Positions 16,540 to 24,400 of a stretch of DNA of 64,000 nucleotides are shown here, piece by piece. The notes under the pieces are model-generated. The model was not told the origin of the DNA, did no database searches, and saw only the letters and a list, made by a program, of their open reading frames with translations. Within the stretch, counting starts at the first letter, position 1; every line of letters starts with the position of its first letter. Location: assembly GCF_021223605.1 (NCBI RefSeq), contig NZ_CP075175.1, forward strand, positions 1,592,001 to 1,656,000, read 5' to 3'. The DNA is from Paenibacillus sp. 481 (lineage in GTDB: Bacteria; Bacillota; Bacilli; Paenibacillales; Paenibacillaceae). Made by a program: the position numbers and the translations under genes.

Positions 16540-17199
16540 ATGTCATTTGTATTGGACCACAAAATCACGTTCGTTATCATATCTGAACTCATTGCGGTGC
16601 TTTCACTTATTGCTGGATTCGTCCTGCGCTACGCTTTTCAGCAGCCGCGGGCAAGCACTATCAGTTTCTTCGTCTTTATCGCCAATGATATTTGGCTGCT
16701 AACCATTGCGGCCATGGACTACAATCGCACAGGGCAATTTTCGGCATTTCATTTTGTCATTGCTGCCATCGTCATTTATAGTTTAACGCTCGGTAAGTCC
16801 GATATTCGCAAGTTGGATTATTTTATCGCACGACAAGTAGCTAGCTGGAAAAGGCAACCTATGCCTGATCATATTACGATGCCTACTCCGAAATACGGCA
16901 TGGCCTACGCCCAACAGGAAATGATCGGTTTCGCTATACACTTGCTTGTATTTGTAGCTGCTCATATTGGCTTTGTCTTGATAGCTGGCTTACGCGAGCC
17001 TATCACCATGCAAATCGTAACCGAGCTTTCATGGCAGCAATTAACGAGTCGTGACGGCCTCGGTTGGTTTAAGCAAGATACTCTGAATCAGGTGAGCAAG
17101 GTGTGGTCAATGGTATTAGCTATCGATTGTATCTTTAGCGTCTCTTACCTTCTGTTCCCGAAAAAGGAACCTAGCAAGCAGCCGCATACCCTTCACTAG
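16540..17199 (+). CDS. Polytopic membrane protein of unknown function
   Basis: 219 residues with about six hydrophobic segments (about 9-30, 40-60, 68-85, 127-150 and 185-207 are clearest). It has a charged cytoplasmic loop near 86-125 (GKSDIRKLDYFIARQVASWKRQP). GAGGAG lies just upstream of the ATG. No family motif was recognised. It sits between the two secreted paralogues, with a terminator on each side of the group, so a shared job such as export or immunity is possible but unproven. Confidence 0.7.
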   Translation: MSFVLDHKITFVIISELIAVLSLIAGFVLRYAFQQPRASTISFFVFIANDIWLLTIAAMDYNRTGQFSAFHFVIAAIVIYSLTLGKSDIRKLDYFIARQVASWKRQPMPDHITMPTPKYGMAYAQQEMIGFAIHLLVFVAAHIGFVLIAGLREPITMQIVTELSWQQLTSRDGLGWFKQDTLNQVSKVWSMVLAIDCIFSVSYLLFPKKEPSKQPHTLH

Positions 17200-17288
17200 G
17201 CACTTGTTTAGGCACTTCATTTCATAATGTTGGTTTATCTGTGAATATATATTTTTTAAATTCCATTATTGAACTTCAGAATAATATA

Positions 17289-17317
17289 TTTACATTTTTG
17301 AGATATTGAAGTATAGT
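17289..17317 (+). promoter_or_regulatory. Sigma-A promoter for secreted paralogue B
   Basis: TTTACA (17289-17294), a 17-bp spacer and TATAGT (17312-17317), each one base from consensus. It lies about 45 bases before the start codon and is AT-rich upstream. Confidence 0.65.
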
Positions 17318-17363
17318 TTTCTTTAAGTTCGGCCGGACTTACTATCATTTTGGAGGTGTCTGT

Positions 17364-17828
17364 ATGAGTTTCAAAAAGAAATTGTCCACTCTTATTATTG
17401 GTGCAAGTATGGTGCTAATGGCGCAATCAGCGTTTGCAGCTACTACTCCGGTAGTAACTCCTGAGACACAGTCAGTCGTTCAAGCAGAAAGCAATATTTT
17501 ATCGGGTAATATGTGGTTTCAAGCACCTAACTTGCAGCCAGGCACTAATTTCTTCTCACAGACTGTAGGTGCAGTATATCAATCAAACGGCCCACATACG
17601 GCGAAATTTACAGCTTATCAAAATCCCGTAAATGCTAACGAACCAGGTCCAGCTGTTAGGTACCAAGTCTTGAAAATGAACAGCAGCGGTACCTATCAGC
17701 CATTTACCTTATATGGAACAACATCTCAGTCCTTTCAGGTTCAACTTGAGCAAGGCACATACTTTGTTCTTGTAGAAAACATCGGAACCTCTGCCGCTTT
17801 CGTACACGGTACTCTAAGTCCCAACTAA
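17364..17828 (+). CDS. Small secreted protein, paralogue B
   Basis: 154 residues with the same signal peptide pattern as the gene at 15854 (MSFKKKLSTLIIGASMV, cleavage after SAFA). The mature region has SGNMWFQAPNLQPGTNFFSQ, then polar beta-like stretches, ending LEQGTYFVLVENIGTSAAFVHGTLSPN, parallel to the end of paralogue A. It has no cysteines or catalytic motif. It is preceded by a good sigma-A promoter and GGAGGTG, and followed by its own terminator. Function unknown. Abundant surface or secreted protein is a fair guess from the strong expression signals. Confidence 0.75.
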   Translation: MSFKKKLSTLIIGASMVLMAQSAFAATTPVVTPETQSVVQAESNILSGNMWFQAPNLQPGTNFFSQTVGAVYQSNGPHTAKFTAYQNPVNANEPGPAVRYQVLKMNSSGTYQPFTLYGTTSQSFQVQLEQGTYFVLVENIGTSAAFVHGTLSPN

Positions 17829-17868
17829 GTCGTCCTCATCACCGTTTTCAGCACCTAAGATAAACACC

Positions 17869-17908
17869 GAGAATTTGCTATTCTCTAGGGAATAGCAAAT
17901 TCTCTTTT
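17869..17908 (+). terminator. Terminator after secreted paralogue B
   Basis: A 15-bp perfect stem (17869-17883 with 17890-17904), a 6-base loop and a TTTT tail. Flanking bases match the terminator of paralogue A, so the duplication included it. Confidence 0.9.
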
Positions 17909-18087
17909 CATTTCTACAACTATTTTCATTGGAATAGTTTACGAATCCTAAAGCCCTTGGCTGATTACAACAGCTAAAGTGGCTTATTTATTTCACGGAA
18001 TATTCAACCTCTAAGCTTCCGTTTTTAGTTAAAATGCACGATAATAAACAAGAACGTGTACGCATTAATGGGGGTTGCAACTTAGAC

Positions 18088-18981
18088 ATGAGAGAGAAAT
18101 GTAAAAAAATATCGTATGCTGCGTTATCGATCATTCTTTGCTTTACACTCGGCCTGTTCCCGACACATAAGAGCGAAGCGAAGCAGCAAGCGTATTATAA
18201 AGATAAAGTGATCGTTCTGCTGTATCATCATGTGGCAGATCAGTTTCATCCGACCAAGCCGAAAGGTAGCACGGTGTTAACGAAACAATTCCGCTCACAT
18301 TTAAAAGCGCTGCAAGACAACGGCTATGAAGTCATCTCCATGGACGACTATATTCAGTTCGCACTCCATGACAAACCGGTGCCGGACAACGCGGTACTGC
18401 TTACTTTTGACGATGGCTATGAATCTTTTTATACGAAGGCATATCCGATTTTACAGCAGTACGAGATGCCGGCAACGCATTTTATCGTGGGATACGATAC
18501 CGATTTGTACAACTCGGATGCATATTCGCATTTAACGTGGGATCAAATGAGAGATATGAAGCAGAATGGTATGTCGTTCTTCAATCATACATACAACATG
18601 CATAAGCAAGTGGATGTGGGAAAAGGAAAAAAAGGGGCGCTGCTAAGCAACCGGATTTATTTGGAGCATACGAGGCGTCTGGAAACGGAAGCGGAGTACA
18701 AGCGGCGTATTCAAGCCGACCTTGTATTTATGGAAAAACGCCTCCAGCAGGAGTTGGGCCAGCAGCCGATGCTGCTTGCATTTCCGTACGGAGCATATAA
18801 CAGTACCGTGCTTAAAATGGGTGAAGCGCTCGGATTCAAGCTGTTCTTCTCTCTGCATGAGGGAATTAATGACCGCCATACACGCAACGTGAAGCGAATT
18901 AATGCGGGAAGTCCAAACATTTCGGCAGAGCAGTTGTTAGCTAAAATGAAAAAATATCACCAAAAACAGGCCGCTCGTTAA
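18088..18981 (+). CDS. Exported polysaccharide deacetylase (CE4, IcaB/PgaB-like)
   Basis: The ATG at 18088 starts a canonical signal peptide (MREKCKKISYAALSIILCFTLGLFP). An earlier ATG at 18034 adds 18 polar residues and has no ribosome binding site; the better start also has only a distant GGGGG. CE4 motifs are LLYHHVAD near the mature N terminus, LLTFDDGYESF with catalytic and metal Asp, FFNHTYNMHK with metal His residues, and LLAFPYGAYN. Such enzymes remove N-acetyl groups from poly-GlcNAc or wall glycans at the cell surface. The overall layout is closer to IcaB/PgaB than to peptidoglycan deacetylases. Its stop codon lies within a terminator loop. Confidence 0.85.
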   Translation: MREKCKKISYAALSIILCFTLGLFPTHKSEAKQQAYYKDKVIVLLYHHVADQFHPTKPKGSTVLTKQFRSHLKALQDNGYEVISMDDYIQFALHDKPVPDNAVLLTFDDGYESFYTKAYPILQQYEMPATHFIVGYDTDLYNSDAYSHLTWDQMRDMKQNGMSFFNHTYNMHKQVDVGKGKKGALLSNRIYLEHTRRLETEAEYKRRIQADLVFMEKRLQQELGQQPMLLAFPYGAYNSTVLKMGEALGFKLFFSLHEGINDRHTRNVKRINAGSPNISAEQLLAKMKKYHQKQAAR

Positions 18982-18998
18982 TCGAGCGGTCTTATTTT
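18971..18998 (+). terminator. Terminator overlapping the deacetylase stop codon
   Basis: CCGCTCG/CGAGCGG (18971-18977 with 18983-18989) with TCTTATTTT after it. The TAA stop is in the loop. Confidence 0.8.
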
Positions 18999-19339
18999 AT
19001 GCTGCCAGTATTGTTTAGATCATGTAATAAAAATAGCTTTATATAAACTTTATTGTTAATTTAATGAAACTTTACACTATGTAAGCGTTATTTCATGTAC
19101 GCTATGTTTAGAAACCACATCATATCATAACAACCATTTTCACCCAACTCTATCGTTCTACTTCATTAGTTCTTAGTTCTTCCCACTACTTCTTAGCTCT
19201 GCTATCTAGCTCTGTTGGAGACTCTATTAAGCCGCGATACTTATTTTGGAGGTGATATTCTACGAACGTTCTTGTCACCATAGTCAGACAGTGATTCAAC
19301 TTTATCAAATTGTTCATTTTTGAAAGGAGATCATTTCTT
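18999..19339 (+). promoter_or_regulatory. Long leader upstream of the GH8 gene with a cre-like site
   Basis: 340 bases with no gene. TGTAAGCGTTATTT (19080-19093) matches 12 of 14 positions of the Bacillus catabolite-responsive element TGWAANCGNTNWCA. The surroundings are AT-rich, but no promoter could be placed with confidence. CcpA control of a secreted glycosidase would be reasonable. Confidence 0.35.
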
Positions 19340-20710
19340 ATGACATGGAAAAAAACATTCATCGTCACACTTTCATCACTCTTGCTTATGCAAACGTTGT
19401 TGCTCTCTACTCCTGCTTCTGCATCCCCTGCTCACGCAGTGCCACCTCAATCTGTAGCAGATACGGTGTATGGGCAGAATGTGGATGAAGCGAACGTCGA
19501 TGCGCTCGCTACGCCTATGCGTTCATTTCCGCAGCATGTACAATACGCAAGCGGAATCATTAAGCCAAATCACGTTTCGCAATCACAATTAGATCAAGAG
19601 GTTCGTAAACTTTACAATCAATGGAAATCAACATTTTTAACCAAAAACCCATACAACGGAAAACAATATTTTGTTCATTACAACCTTAACGGGGCAATAA
19701 AACCTACGGACATCATTACAACATCAGAAGCTCACGGTTATGGTATGATCGCAACCGCTTATATGGCTGGACATGATCCTGAAGCTAAAAAATTATTTGA
19801 TGGATTATACCACTATTATCGTGCCCACCCGAGTCAAAATCATCCTGATTTAATGGCTTGGCAGCAAGCCAATCGAGGAGGAAAGATCATTGACGTTGGT
19901 GGCACAAACTCTGCAACAGACGGAGATATGGATATTGCATATGCGTTGTTGCTCGCAGAGAAACAATGGGGCAACCGAACGGGTATTGATTATGGTCGGC
20001 AAGCGAGGCAAGTGATTAAAGCAATTATGCAAAAAGACGTCCATCAGACAAACAATTTCTTGAAGCTTGGCGACTGGGCCCAAGACTCCGATCCTAAATA
20101 CGGTAAGGGTACGCGTCCAGCTGACTTTATGCTGCAGCATTTAAAAGCGTTTCAATCTGCAACAGGCGACTCGCGTTGGAACAATGTTATTGACGCTACT
20201 CATAAAGCGATGAAAGATCTTTCCGAAGGTTTCGCACCGCAAACAGGACTTCTTCCTGACTTTGCTATTCTTGAAAATGGAAAATGGAAGCCTTCACCTC
20301 CATCGTATTTAGAAAAAGCGGAAGACCCTCTTTATTACTATAATTCAGCTCGTACGCCATGGAGGCTGGGCACTGATGTCGTACTGACAGGAGATCAACG
20401 CTACGCACAGCAACTGCATAATCTCAACGGCTGGATTATGTGGCGTACTGGCAGTAATCCTGCCCTCATTAATGGCGGCGGATATAACTTAGATGGTAAC
20501 GAGTATATTAAATCAACAAAATATTATGATTTAACTTTTACTGCTCCGTTTGCAGTGAGCGCCATGATTAGCGGCGCGAATCAAGATTGGCTCAATAAAC
20601 TATGGAGCAATGTTACTACTCAACCAACGAGTCGATCCAATTATTTCGGTGACAGCATCCGCTTGCTTAGCGTAATCGTCGTATCCGGCAACTGGTGGTC
20701 GCCAAATTAA
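19340..20710 (+). CDS. Secreted glycoside hydrolase family 8 (chitosanase or beta-glucanase)
   Basis: 456 residues from the ATG at 19340, which follows AAAGGAGA. The signal peptide covers residues 1-28. The GH8 (alpha/alpha)6 barrel is shown by TTSEAHGYGM with the catalytic acid Glu near 130 and by the family signature ATDGDMDIAYALLLAEKQWG near 192-211. KLGDWAQDSDPKYGKGTRPADF and EDPLYYYNSARTPWRLGTD follow; the latter holds sugar-binding Tyr/Arg and candidate base residues. Inverting GH8 enzymes cleave chitosan, cellulose, lichenan or xylan. The long substrate-binding N terminus and overall look resemble Bacillus chitosanases, but substrate cannot be fixed. The gene is transcribed alone, with a terminator after it. 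Confidence 0.9.
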   Translation: MTWKKTFIVTLSSLLLMQTLLLSTPASASPAHAVPPQSVADTVYGQNVDEANVDALATPMRSFPQHVQYASGIIKPNHVSQSQLDQEVRKLYNQWKSTFLTKNPYNGKQYFVHYNLNGAIKPTDIITTSEAHGYGMIATAYMAGHDPEAKKLFDGLYHYYRAHPSQNHPDLMAWQQANRGGKIIDVGGTNSATDGDMDIAYALLLAEKQWGNRTGIDYGRQARQVIKAIMQKDVHQTNNFLKLGDWAQDSDPKYGKGTRPADFMLQHLKAFQSATGDSRWNNVIDATHKAMKDLSEGFAPQTGLLPDFAILENGKWKPSPPSYLEKAEDPLYYYNSARTPWRLGTDVVLTGDQRYAQQLHNLNGWIMWRTGSNPALINGGGYNLDGNEYIKSTKYYDLTFTAPFAVSAMISGANQDWLNKLWSNVTTQPTSRSNYFGDSIRLLSVIVVSGNWWSPN

Positions 20711-20740
20711 TCTGTAAATACGCAACGGCATAAATGAATA

Positions 20741-20799
20741 AAACCTCTTACTAGGTAGGCAGTAACTAGCCATTTTACTGCTACCTGTGAGGGGTTTAA
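20741..20799 (+). terminator. Large imperfect palindromic terminator after the GH8 gene
   Basis: AAACCTCTTA (20741-20750) pairs imperfectly with TGAGGGGTTT (20788-20797), enclosing a second stem (GGTAGGCAGTAA with TTACTGCTACC). TTTAATTTG follows. It shares several blocks with the element at 51991-52057. Confidence 0.65.
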
Positions 20800-20833
20800 T
20801 TTGATGTCCAGAAGATGTGCCATTAACGCCGAA

Positions 20834-20863
20834 GCCCGTGTAAAGATTAAACTTTACACGGGC
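20834..20863. repeat. Perfect 12-bp hairpin between convergent genes
   Basis: GCCCGTGTAAAG (20834-20845) and CTTTACACGGGC (20852-20863) around a 6-base loop. No T-run follows on either strand, so it may block 3' exonucleases rather than terminate. Confidence 0.6.
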
Positions 20864-20942
20864 TCGAATTTCTGAGGTCGAACTTTTCAACTAAAGGATT
20901 GAATCAAGCGGTAGTACATAGATACAGTTAATCAAAAAAGGT

Positions 20943-21413
20943 CTAGTAATACACAAGCCCTCTTACTTCTGCATCGACAATCTTTCCACTAGAGTTTTTG
21001 CTATCATTATCGATTTCAATTTGATAGCGTTCACCTTTAATGATTCTGCTGTCTTTCCAAGTGTAAGCAGCAGCTGGATCACCAGTTGAAATATCTCTCT
21101 CTAATCTGTGTACATCGCCGATTCTCGACAACTGATTTCCATTGCTATCAAGAGAATACAATCTGTACTGGATATTTGTCTTATTGCTACTGTACTGATA
21201 ATTCACAATAAGTGTAACAGTGTCACCTGTTGCTCTGAACGTCACAACATCTAGATCATTCCCGACCAGTGATCTGCTGAACGATCTACTTTCGGATTGA
21301 GCGGAAACCTGAGCGCTTTGAGATTGTGCTTGCGGCTTAGACTCTTGCGCAAACACTGGGGTAGCAGAAACGAATAAAGCCATAGAAACAGTAGCAATTA
21401 GTGTTTTTTTCAT
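20943..21413 (-). CDS. Small secreted protein, 156 aa, unknown function
   Basis: Signal peptide 1-22 (MKKTLIATVSMALFVSATPVFA). A Gln/Ser-rich stretch follows at 23-45, then a beta-rich domain (VVTFRATGDTVTLIVNYQYSS, IQYRLYSLDSNGNQL, GERYQIEIDNDSK) ending VRGLVYY. No cysteine or catalytic motif is visible. The pattern recalls small extracellular beta-sandwich proteins, and in architecture resembles the paralogues at 15854 and 17364, though no shared motif is convincing. AAGGAGGAG precedes the ATG. A 7-bp hairpin (21440-21458) sits in the 5' untranslated region. Confidence 0.7.
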   Translation of the reverse strand: MKKTLIATVSMALFVSATPVFAQESKPQAQSQSAQVSAQSESRSFSRSLVGNDLDVVTFRATGDTVTLIVNYQYSSNKTNIQYRLYSLDSNGNQLSRIGDVHRLERDISTGDPAAAYTWKDSRIIKGERYQIEIDNDSKNSSGKIVDAEVRGLVYY

Positions 21414-21439
21414 CTCAATATCTCCTCCTTATGAGTTTA

Positions 21440-21458
21440 AGAGCTAATTGGTAGCTCT
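21440..21458 (-). promoter_or_regulatory. 5'-UTR hairpin of the secreted-protein gene
   Basis: AGAGCTA/TAGCTCT with a 5-base loop about 10 bases upstream of the AGGAGG. It may stabilise the message, as seen for abundant exported proteins in Bacillus. Role inferred. Confidence 0.35.
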
Positions 21459-21569
21459 ATTAATGGTTACTATAAATAAATTACACTGGGACTAATAGTA
21501 GACAATGATTACTTTTTATAGGAATATGATCACTTTTTTAAGAGCCCTATTTGTATTCGTTCCCCTTAC

Positions 21570-23597
21570 TTAAAAGAATAAAGCCGACTTCTGCTCAAAC
21601 TGCGTCTCGTAGAGAGTAGCGTACAGTCCTCCTTGCGCCAGCAGTTCAGAATGGCGTCCCCGCTCCACGATGGTTCCTTTTTGCAGAACAAGAATTTGAT
21701 CGGCTGTCAAAATGGTCGACAAGCGGTGCGCGATGACGACCGTCGTTCTGCCCTGCATCAGCGCCGTTAAGGCAGCTTGCACGTAAGCCTCAGACTGCGA
21801 ATCGAGGTGCGATGTTGCCTCGTCAAGAATGAGGATGCGCGGGTCTTTGAGAATCGCGCGCGCTATCGCCAGCCGCTGTCGTTCACCACCGGATAAGCGG
21901 TGACCACGTTCACCGACCATCGTCGCATAGCCGAGCGGCAAGCTCATAATCATGTCGTGAAGATACGCCTGGCGACATGCCTCTTCCAGCTCTGCCTGTG
22001 TAGCGTCAGCTTTCGCGAACCGCAAATTGTCCGCTACAGTAGCATGGAACAAGAAGGACTCCTGTGTCACATAAGCCACCTGAGCACGCAGTGAGGCCAT
22101 CGTCACTTCACGTACATCCGTATCATCCACCTTGACCGTACCGTCCGTTACGTCGTACATGCGTCCGATAAGGTTAATTAGTGTTGATTTTCCAGCTCCA
22201 CTAGGCCCAACCAAGGCAATGACTTCCCCGGGCTTCGCCTTAAAGGATACGTTGTGTAAGACCCGCAACCCTGCCTCGCTGCTAGAATCACTGCCATTAA
22301 AGTCAGTGCCGTCAGAGTTAGTGTCATTAGAGTTAGTGCCGTTAGAGTTAGTGTCGCTAGAATTAGTGCCGTTAGAATCGCTGTCGTTAGGGGTACCACT
22401 GAGAGATCGGCTACCGTCAGCGTCACTCCCATCAGCCTTCCTTCCGTTAGGTTCACTATTGCTGTAAGCAAAAGCAACACGATCAAACTCAATCGCGCCT
22501 GCAACTGCCTCTAGCTGTAACGCTCGCGGCTTATCCTGCACATCCGGCTCCATATCCATATAATCAAAAATGCGCTTAAACACTCCCAGCGCTGTCATCA
22601 CTTCCACATGCAAATTAAGCAATGTGCCGAATGGCTGGTACAGCCGCGTCAAATAAGCGGCAAAGGCCACGATCGCCCCGATCGTCATTTGCCCTTGAAT
22701 CACCGCGTAGCCACCATACAAATAAATGACCGCTGTGCCAAGCGGGCCAAGCGTCGTAATAAACATAAAGAACCAGCGCCCGATCAGATTGAGGCGTACT
22801 TCCAGCTCTTGCACGCGCCTGTTCTGCTGCGCGAACTCCGCTTCCTGACTTGCCTCGCGCCCGAAAATGCGCGTGAGCATCGCCCCCGAAACGCCAAATA
22901 CCTCGCCTAATTGGGATGCCATATCGGCACGTACCTTTTGCGTTTCAGTACGCATTTGCTTGCGCACCGTTGCCACCTTGCGGACAGGAATCATCGCCAC
23001 CGGCAAAATGACAATCGAAATAAGCGCAAGCTTCCAATCTAGCACGAACAAAATCGTAATCGTCGTCACCACAATGACAAGCTGGGACAACGAGGACACG
23101 ATCACGTTCGTGACTACATTTTGAATAGCAGCTACATCATCTGTGAGCCGTTGAATCACCTCACCCGAGCGCGAAGCGGTGAAGAAGCCGACCGACTGTC
23201 GTTGCAAATTGCGAAACAGGCCTTGTCTAACGTCAGCCATGACACTTTGCGTCACTTGCGTATTTAAATGGCTCTGCCATACGCCTAGTGCTCCACTCAC
23301 AATCGGCAGCCCCACGAGGCAAGCAGCCCATTTCAGCATTTGCTGCATATCCCCCTGCGGAATAGCCACATCAATAATCCGCTGCATCACGAGCGGCGGT
23401 AGCAAACCGATGACAGCTGCTGCCAAGGCCAAACCAATAATAAATGAAAGCCTGCTCCAGTATCCCCGAAACAGTTCCCCGATTCGGCGCAGCGAAACAT
23501 CCTTCAGCTTGACGCGCGCATGCTTACTGCTGTCTCCCTTACCTAACCCGAGTTGCTTCATAGAGCCCCCATCCCAAGCTTGTTTCATACCATTCAT
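21570..23597 (-). CDS. ABC exporter, fused membrane and ATPase domains, with repeat-encoded insert
   Basis: 675 residues. The N-terminal type IV exporter membrane domain has six helices (first near 52-75, last near 295-315). The nucleotide-binding domain has Walker A GPSGAGKST near 463-471, signature LSGGERQRLAIARAIL, Walker B ILILDEATS and the switch His in VVIAHRLST. Such half-transporters work as dimers to export lipids, drugs or peptides (BmrA/MsbA-like). The odd part is residues about 380-442. Between the first NBD strand (FDRVAFAYSN) and the next (LRVLHNVSF) lies a Ser/Asn/Asp/Gly/Thr-rich insert with five-residue repeats [GD]TNSN. Related exporters have only a short turn here. The frame is open through the insert. 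Confidence 0.9.
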   Translation of the reverse strand: MNGMKQAWDGGSMKQLGLGKGDSSKHARVKLKDVSLRRIGELFRGYWSRLSFIIGLALAAAVIGLLPPLVMQRIIDVAIPQGDMQQMLKWAACLVGLPIVSGALGVWQSHLNTQVTQSVMADVRQGLFRNLQRQSVGFFTASRSGEVIQRLTDDVAAIQNVVTNVIVSSLSQLVIVVTTITILFVLDWKLALISIVILPVAMIPVRKVATVRKQMRTETQKVRADMASQLGEVFGVSGAMLTRIFGREASQEAEFAQQNRRVQELEVRLNLIGRWFFMFITTLGPLGTAVIYLYGGYAVIQGQMTIGAIVAFAAYLTRLYQPFGTLLNLHVEVMTALGVFKRIFDYMDMEPDVQDKPRALQLEAVAGAIEFDRVAFAYSNSEPNGRKADGSDADGSRSLSGTPNDSDSNGTNSSDTNSNGTNSNDTNSDGTDFNGSDSSSEAGLRVLHNVSFKAKPGEVIALVGPSGAGKSTLINLIGRMYDVTDGTVKVDDTDVREVTMASLRAQVAYVTQESFLFHATVADNLRFAKADATQAELEEACRQAYLHDMIMSLPLGYATMVGERGHRLSGGERQRLAIARAILKDPRILILDEATSHLDSQSEAYVQAALTALMQGRTTVVIAHRLSTILTADQILVLQKGTIVERGRHSELLAQGGLYATLYETQFEQKSALFF
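22296..22385. repeat. 15-bp tandem repeat inside the ABC exporter gene
   Basis: Six copies of a 15-base unit of the form GTTAGAGTTAGTGYC, in frame, coding for [GD]TNSN. Because the unit is a multiple of three, copy-number change would alter linker length without a frameshift. Confidence 0.85.
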
Positions 23598-23870
23598 CCC
23601 CCAACAAAATCTCTGTCTCTTTTTGAATTACTGTACATACCAACCTATTACTGTAATGCAGTAGAAATATAAACTTCCTTCAACCTTTAACGGTTACGAG
23701 AAGCGCTATTTGCTCATTCTCTCGTTATTTGCCGCGCTAGCGGTTGTGACAGGGCTTAAGTCTTCGATTTACACCTTATTCTGCATATATTTAATCTAAT
23801 AACGTTTCTCACAACCGTTATCATTGCAGAAGTCTACTTTTTGGAACATTAACGGTCATGGTGACCGTTA

Positions 23871-23944
23871 GAACGTGAAGTACATGAAGAACGTGAAGTA
23901 CATGAAAAACATGAAGAACACGAAGTACATGAAGTACATAAAGA
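23871..23944. repeat. Imperfect 18-bp (2 x 9) tandem repeat
   Basis: The unit GAACGTGAAGTACATGAA occurs twice perfectly (23871-23906), then in two degenerate copies. A 9-base sub-period is visible throughout. Confidence 0.8.
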
Positions 23945-23978
23945 ATGTCATACAAAAGTTGATTTACTGTTTTTGGCA

Positions 23979-24008
23979 TTGACTAGAAATAAGCTCGTTC
24001 TTTATACT
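23979..24008 (+). promoter_or_regulatory. Sigma-A promoter for the riboswitch-lysP transcript
   Basis: TTGACT (23979-23984), an 18-bp spacer and TATACT (24003-24008), about 70 bases before the first riboswitch helix. Confidence 0.7.
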
Positions 24009-24081
24009 AACTACATAGTAGTAATCATAACAATGATGCACAGCATCTTCATAGTGCAAATCCTCATCACTATTAATTCCA

Positions 24082-24280
24082 GATGAGGTAGAGGTTGCGG
24101 TTGTTAAGAGTATCTTCGTAGAGACGGGAAGCGTCGCTGAAGCGAAGAGAAAGGAACACCCGCCGAAGTTCGCGCTTCATCATTTTGTTGCTTCCAAGAC
24201 GCGAGCTGGGGCTGCTGCCGAAAGGTTCAGTACTGTCATACATCGATTACCCGTCGTTGCATGAAGCGCTATCTTTAGGA
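24082..24280 (+). ncRNA. Lysine riboswitch (L box)
   Basis: The L-box core is recognisable: GAGGTAGAGGTTGCGG at the 5' side of P1/P2, AAGAGTA, the AGGAACACCCGCCGAAG segment, GGGGCTGCTGCCGAAAGG, and a closing TATCTT that pairs with the first GGTAG. These are the conserved blocks of the lysine-sensing aptamer. It precedes a terminator and a lysine permease gene. Bound lysine is expected to favour termination. Confidence 0.9.
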
Positions 24281-24301
24281 AGGGTATGGTGAGGACGGCT
24301 C

Positions 24302-24338
24302 AAACCGTTTTGACGTAATACGCTCTAACGGTTTTTTT
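24302..24338 (+). terminator. Riboswitch-controlled terminator
   Basis: AAACCGTT (24302-24309) pairs with AACGGTTT (24327-24334), followed by TTTTG. It lies between the aptamer and lysP, so it is the expression platform. Confidence 0.82.
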
Positions 24339-24400
24339 GTTGTTCTCTGCTCCTTTCCGGCAATACTAATACGAGTAATTTAAGGAGTGAGCATTACATC

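Larger units (their letters stand above)
23598..24400. other. 800-base divergent intergenic region between ABC exporter and lysP
   Basis: From left to right it holds four ACGGT-type motifs, two of them in palindromes (23687-23869), a tandem repeat (23871-23944), the lysP promoter, and the lysine riboswitch with its terminator. The repeat region contains an open stretch but no start codon, and an upstream stop makes a peptide unlikely. Confidence 0.7.

Noticed and set aside
19050-19085. Sigma-A promoter for the GH8 gene at TTGTTA
   Set aside because: The matching -10 is poor at all allowed spacings, so only the cre-like site is reported.
20834-20863. Rho-independent terminator for the genes at 19340 or 20943
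   Set aside because: The stem is perfect but no T-run follows on either strand, so it is listed as a repeat only.
23871-23944. Possible repetitive peptide (EREVHE-like) encoded by the tandem repeat
   Set aside because: A stop codon lies directly upstream in that frame, no start codon or ribosome binding site is present, and the frame runs into the lysP promoter.
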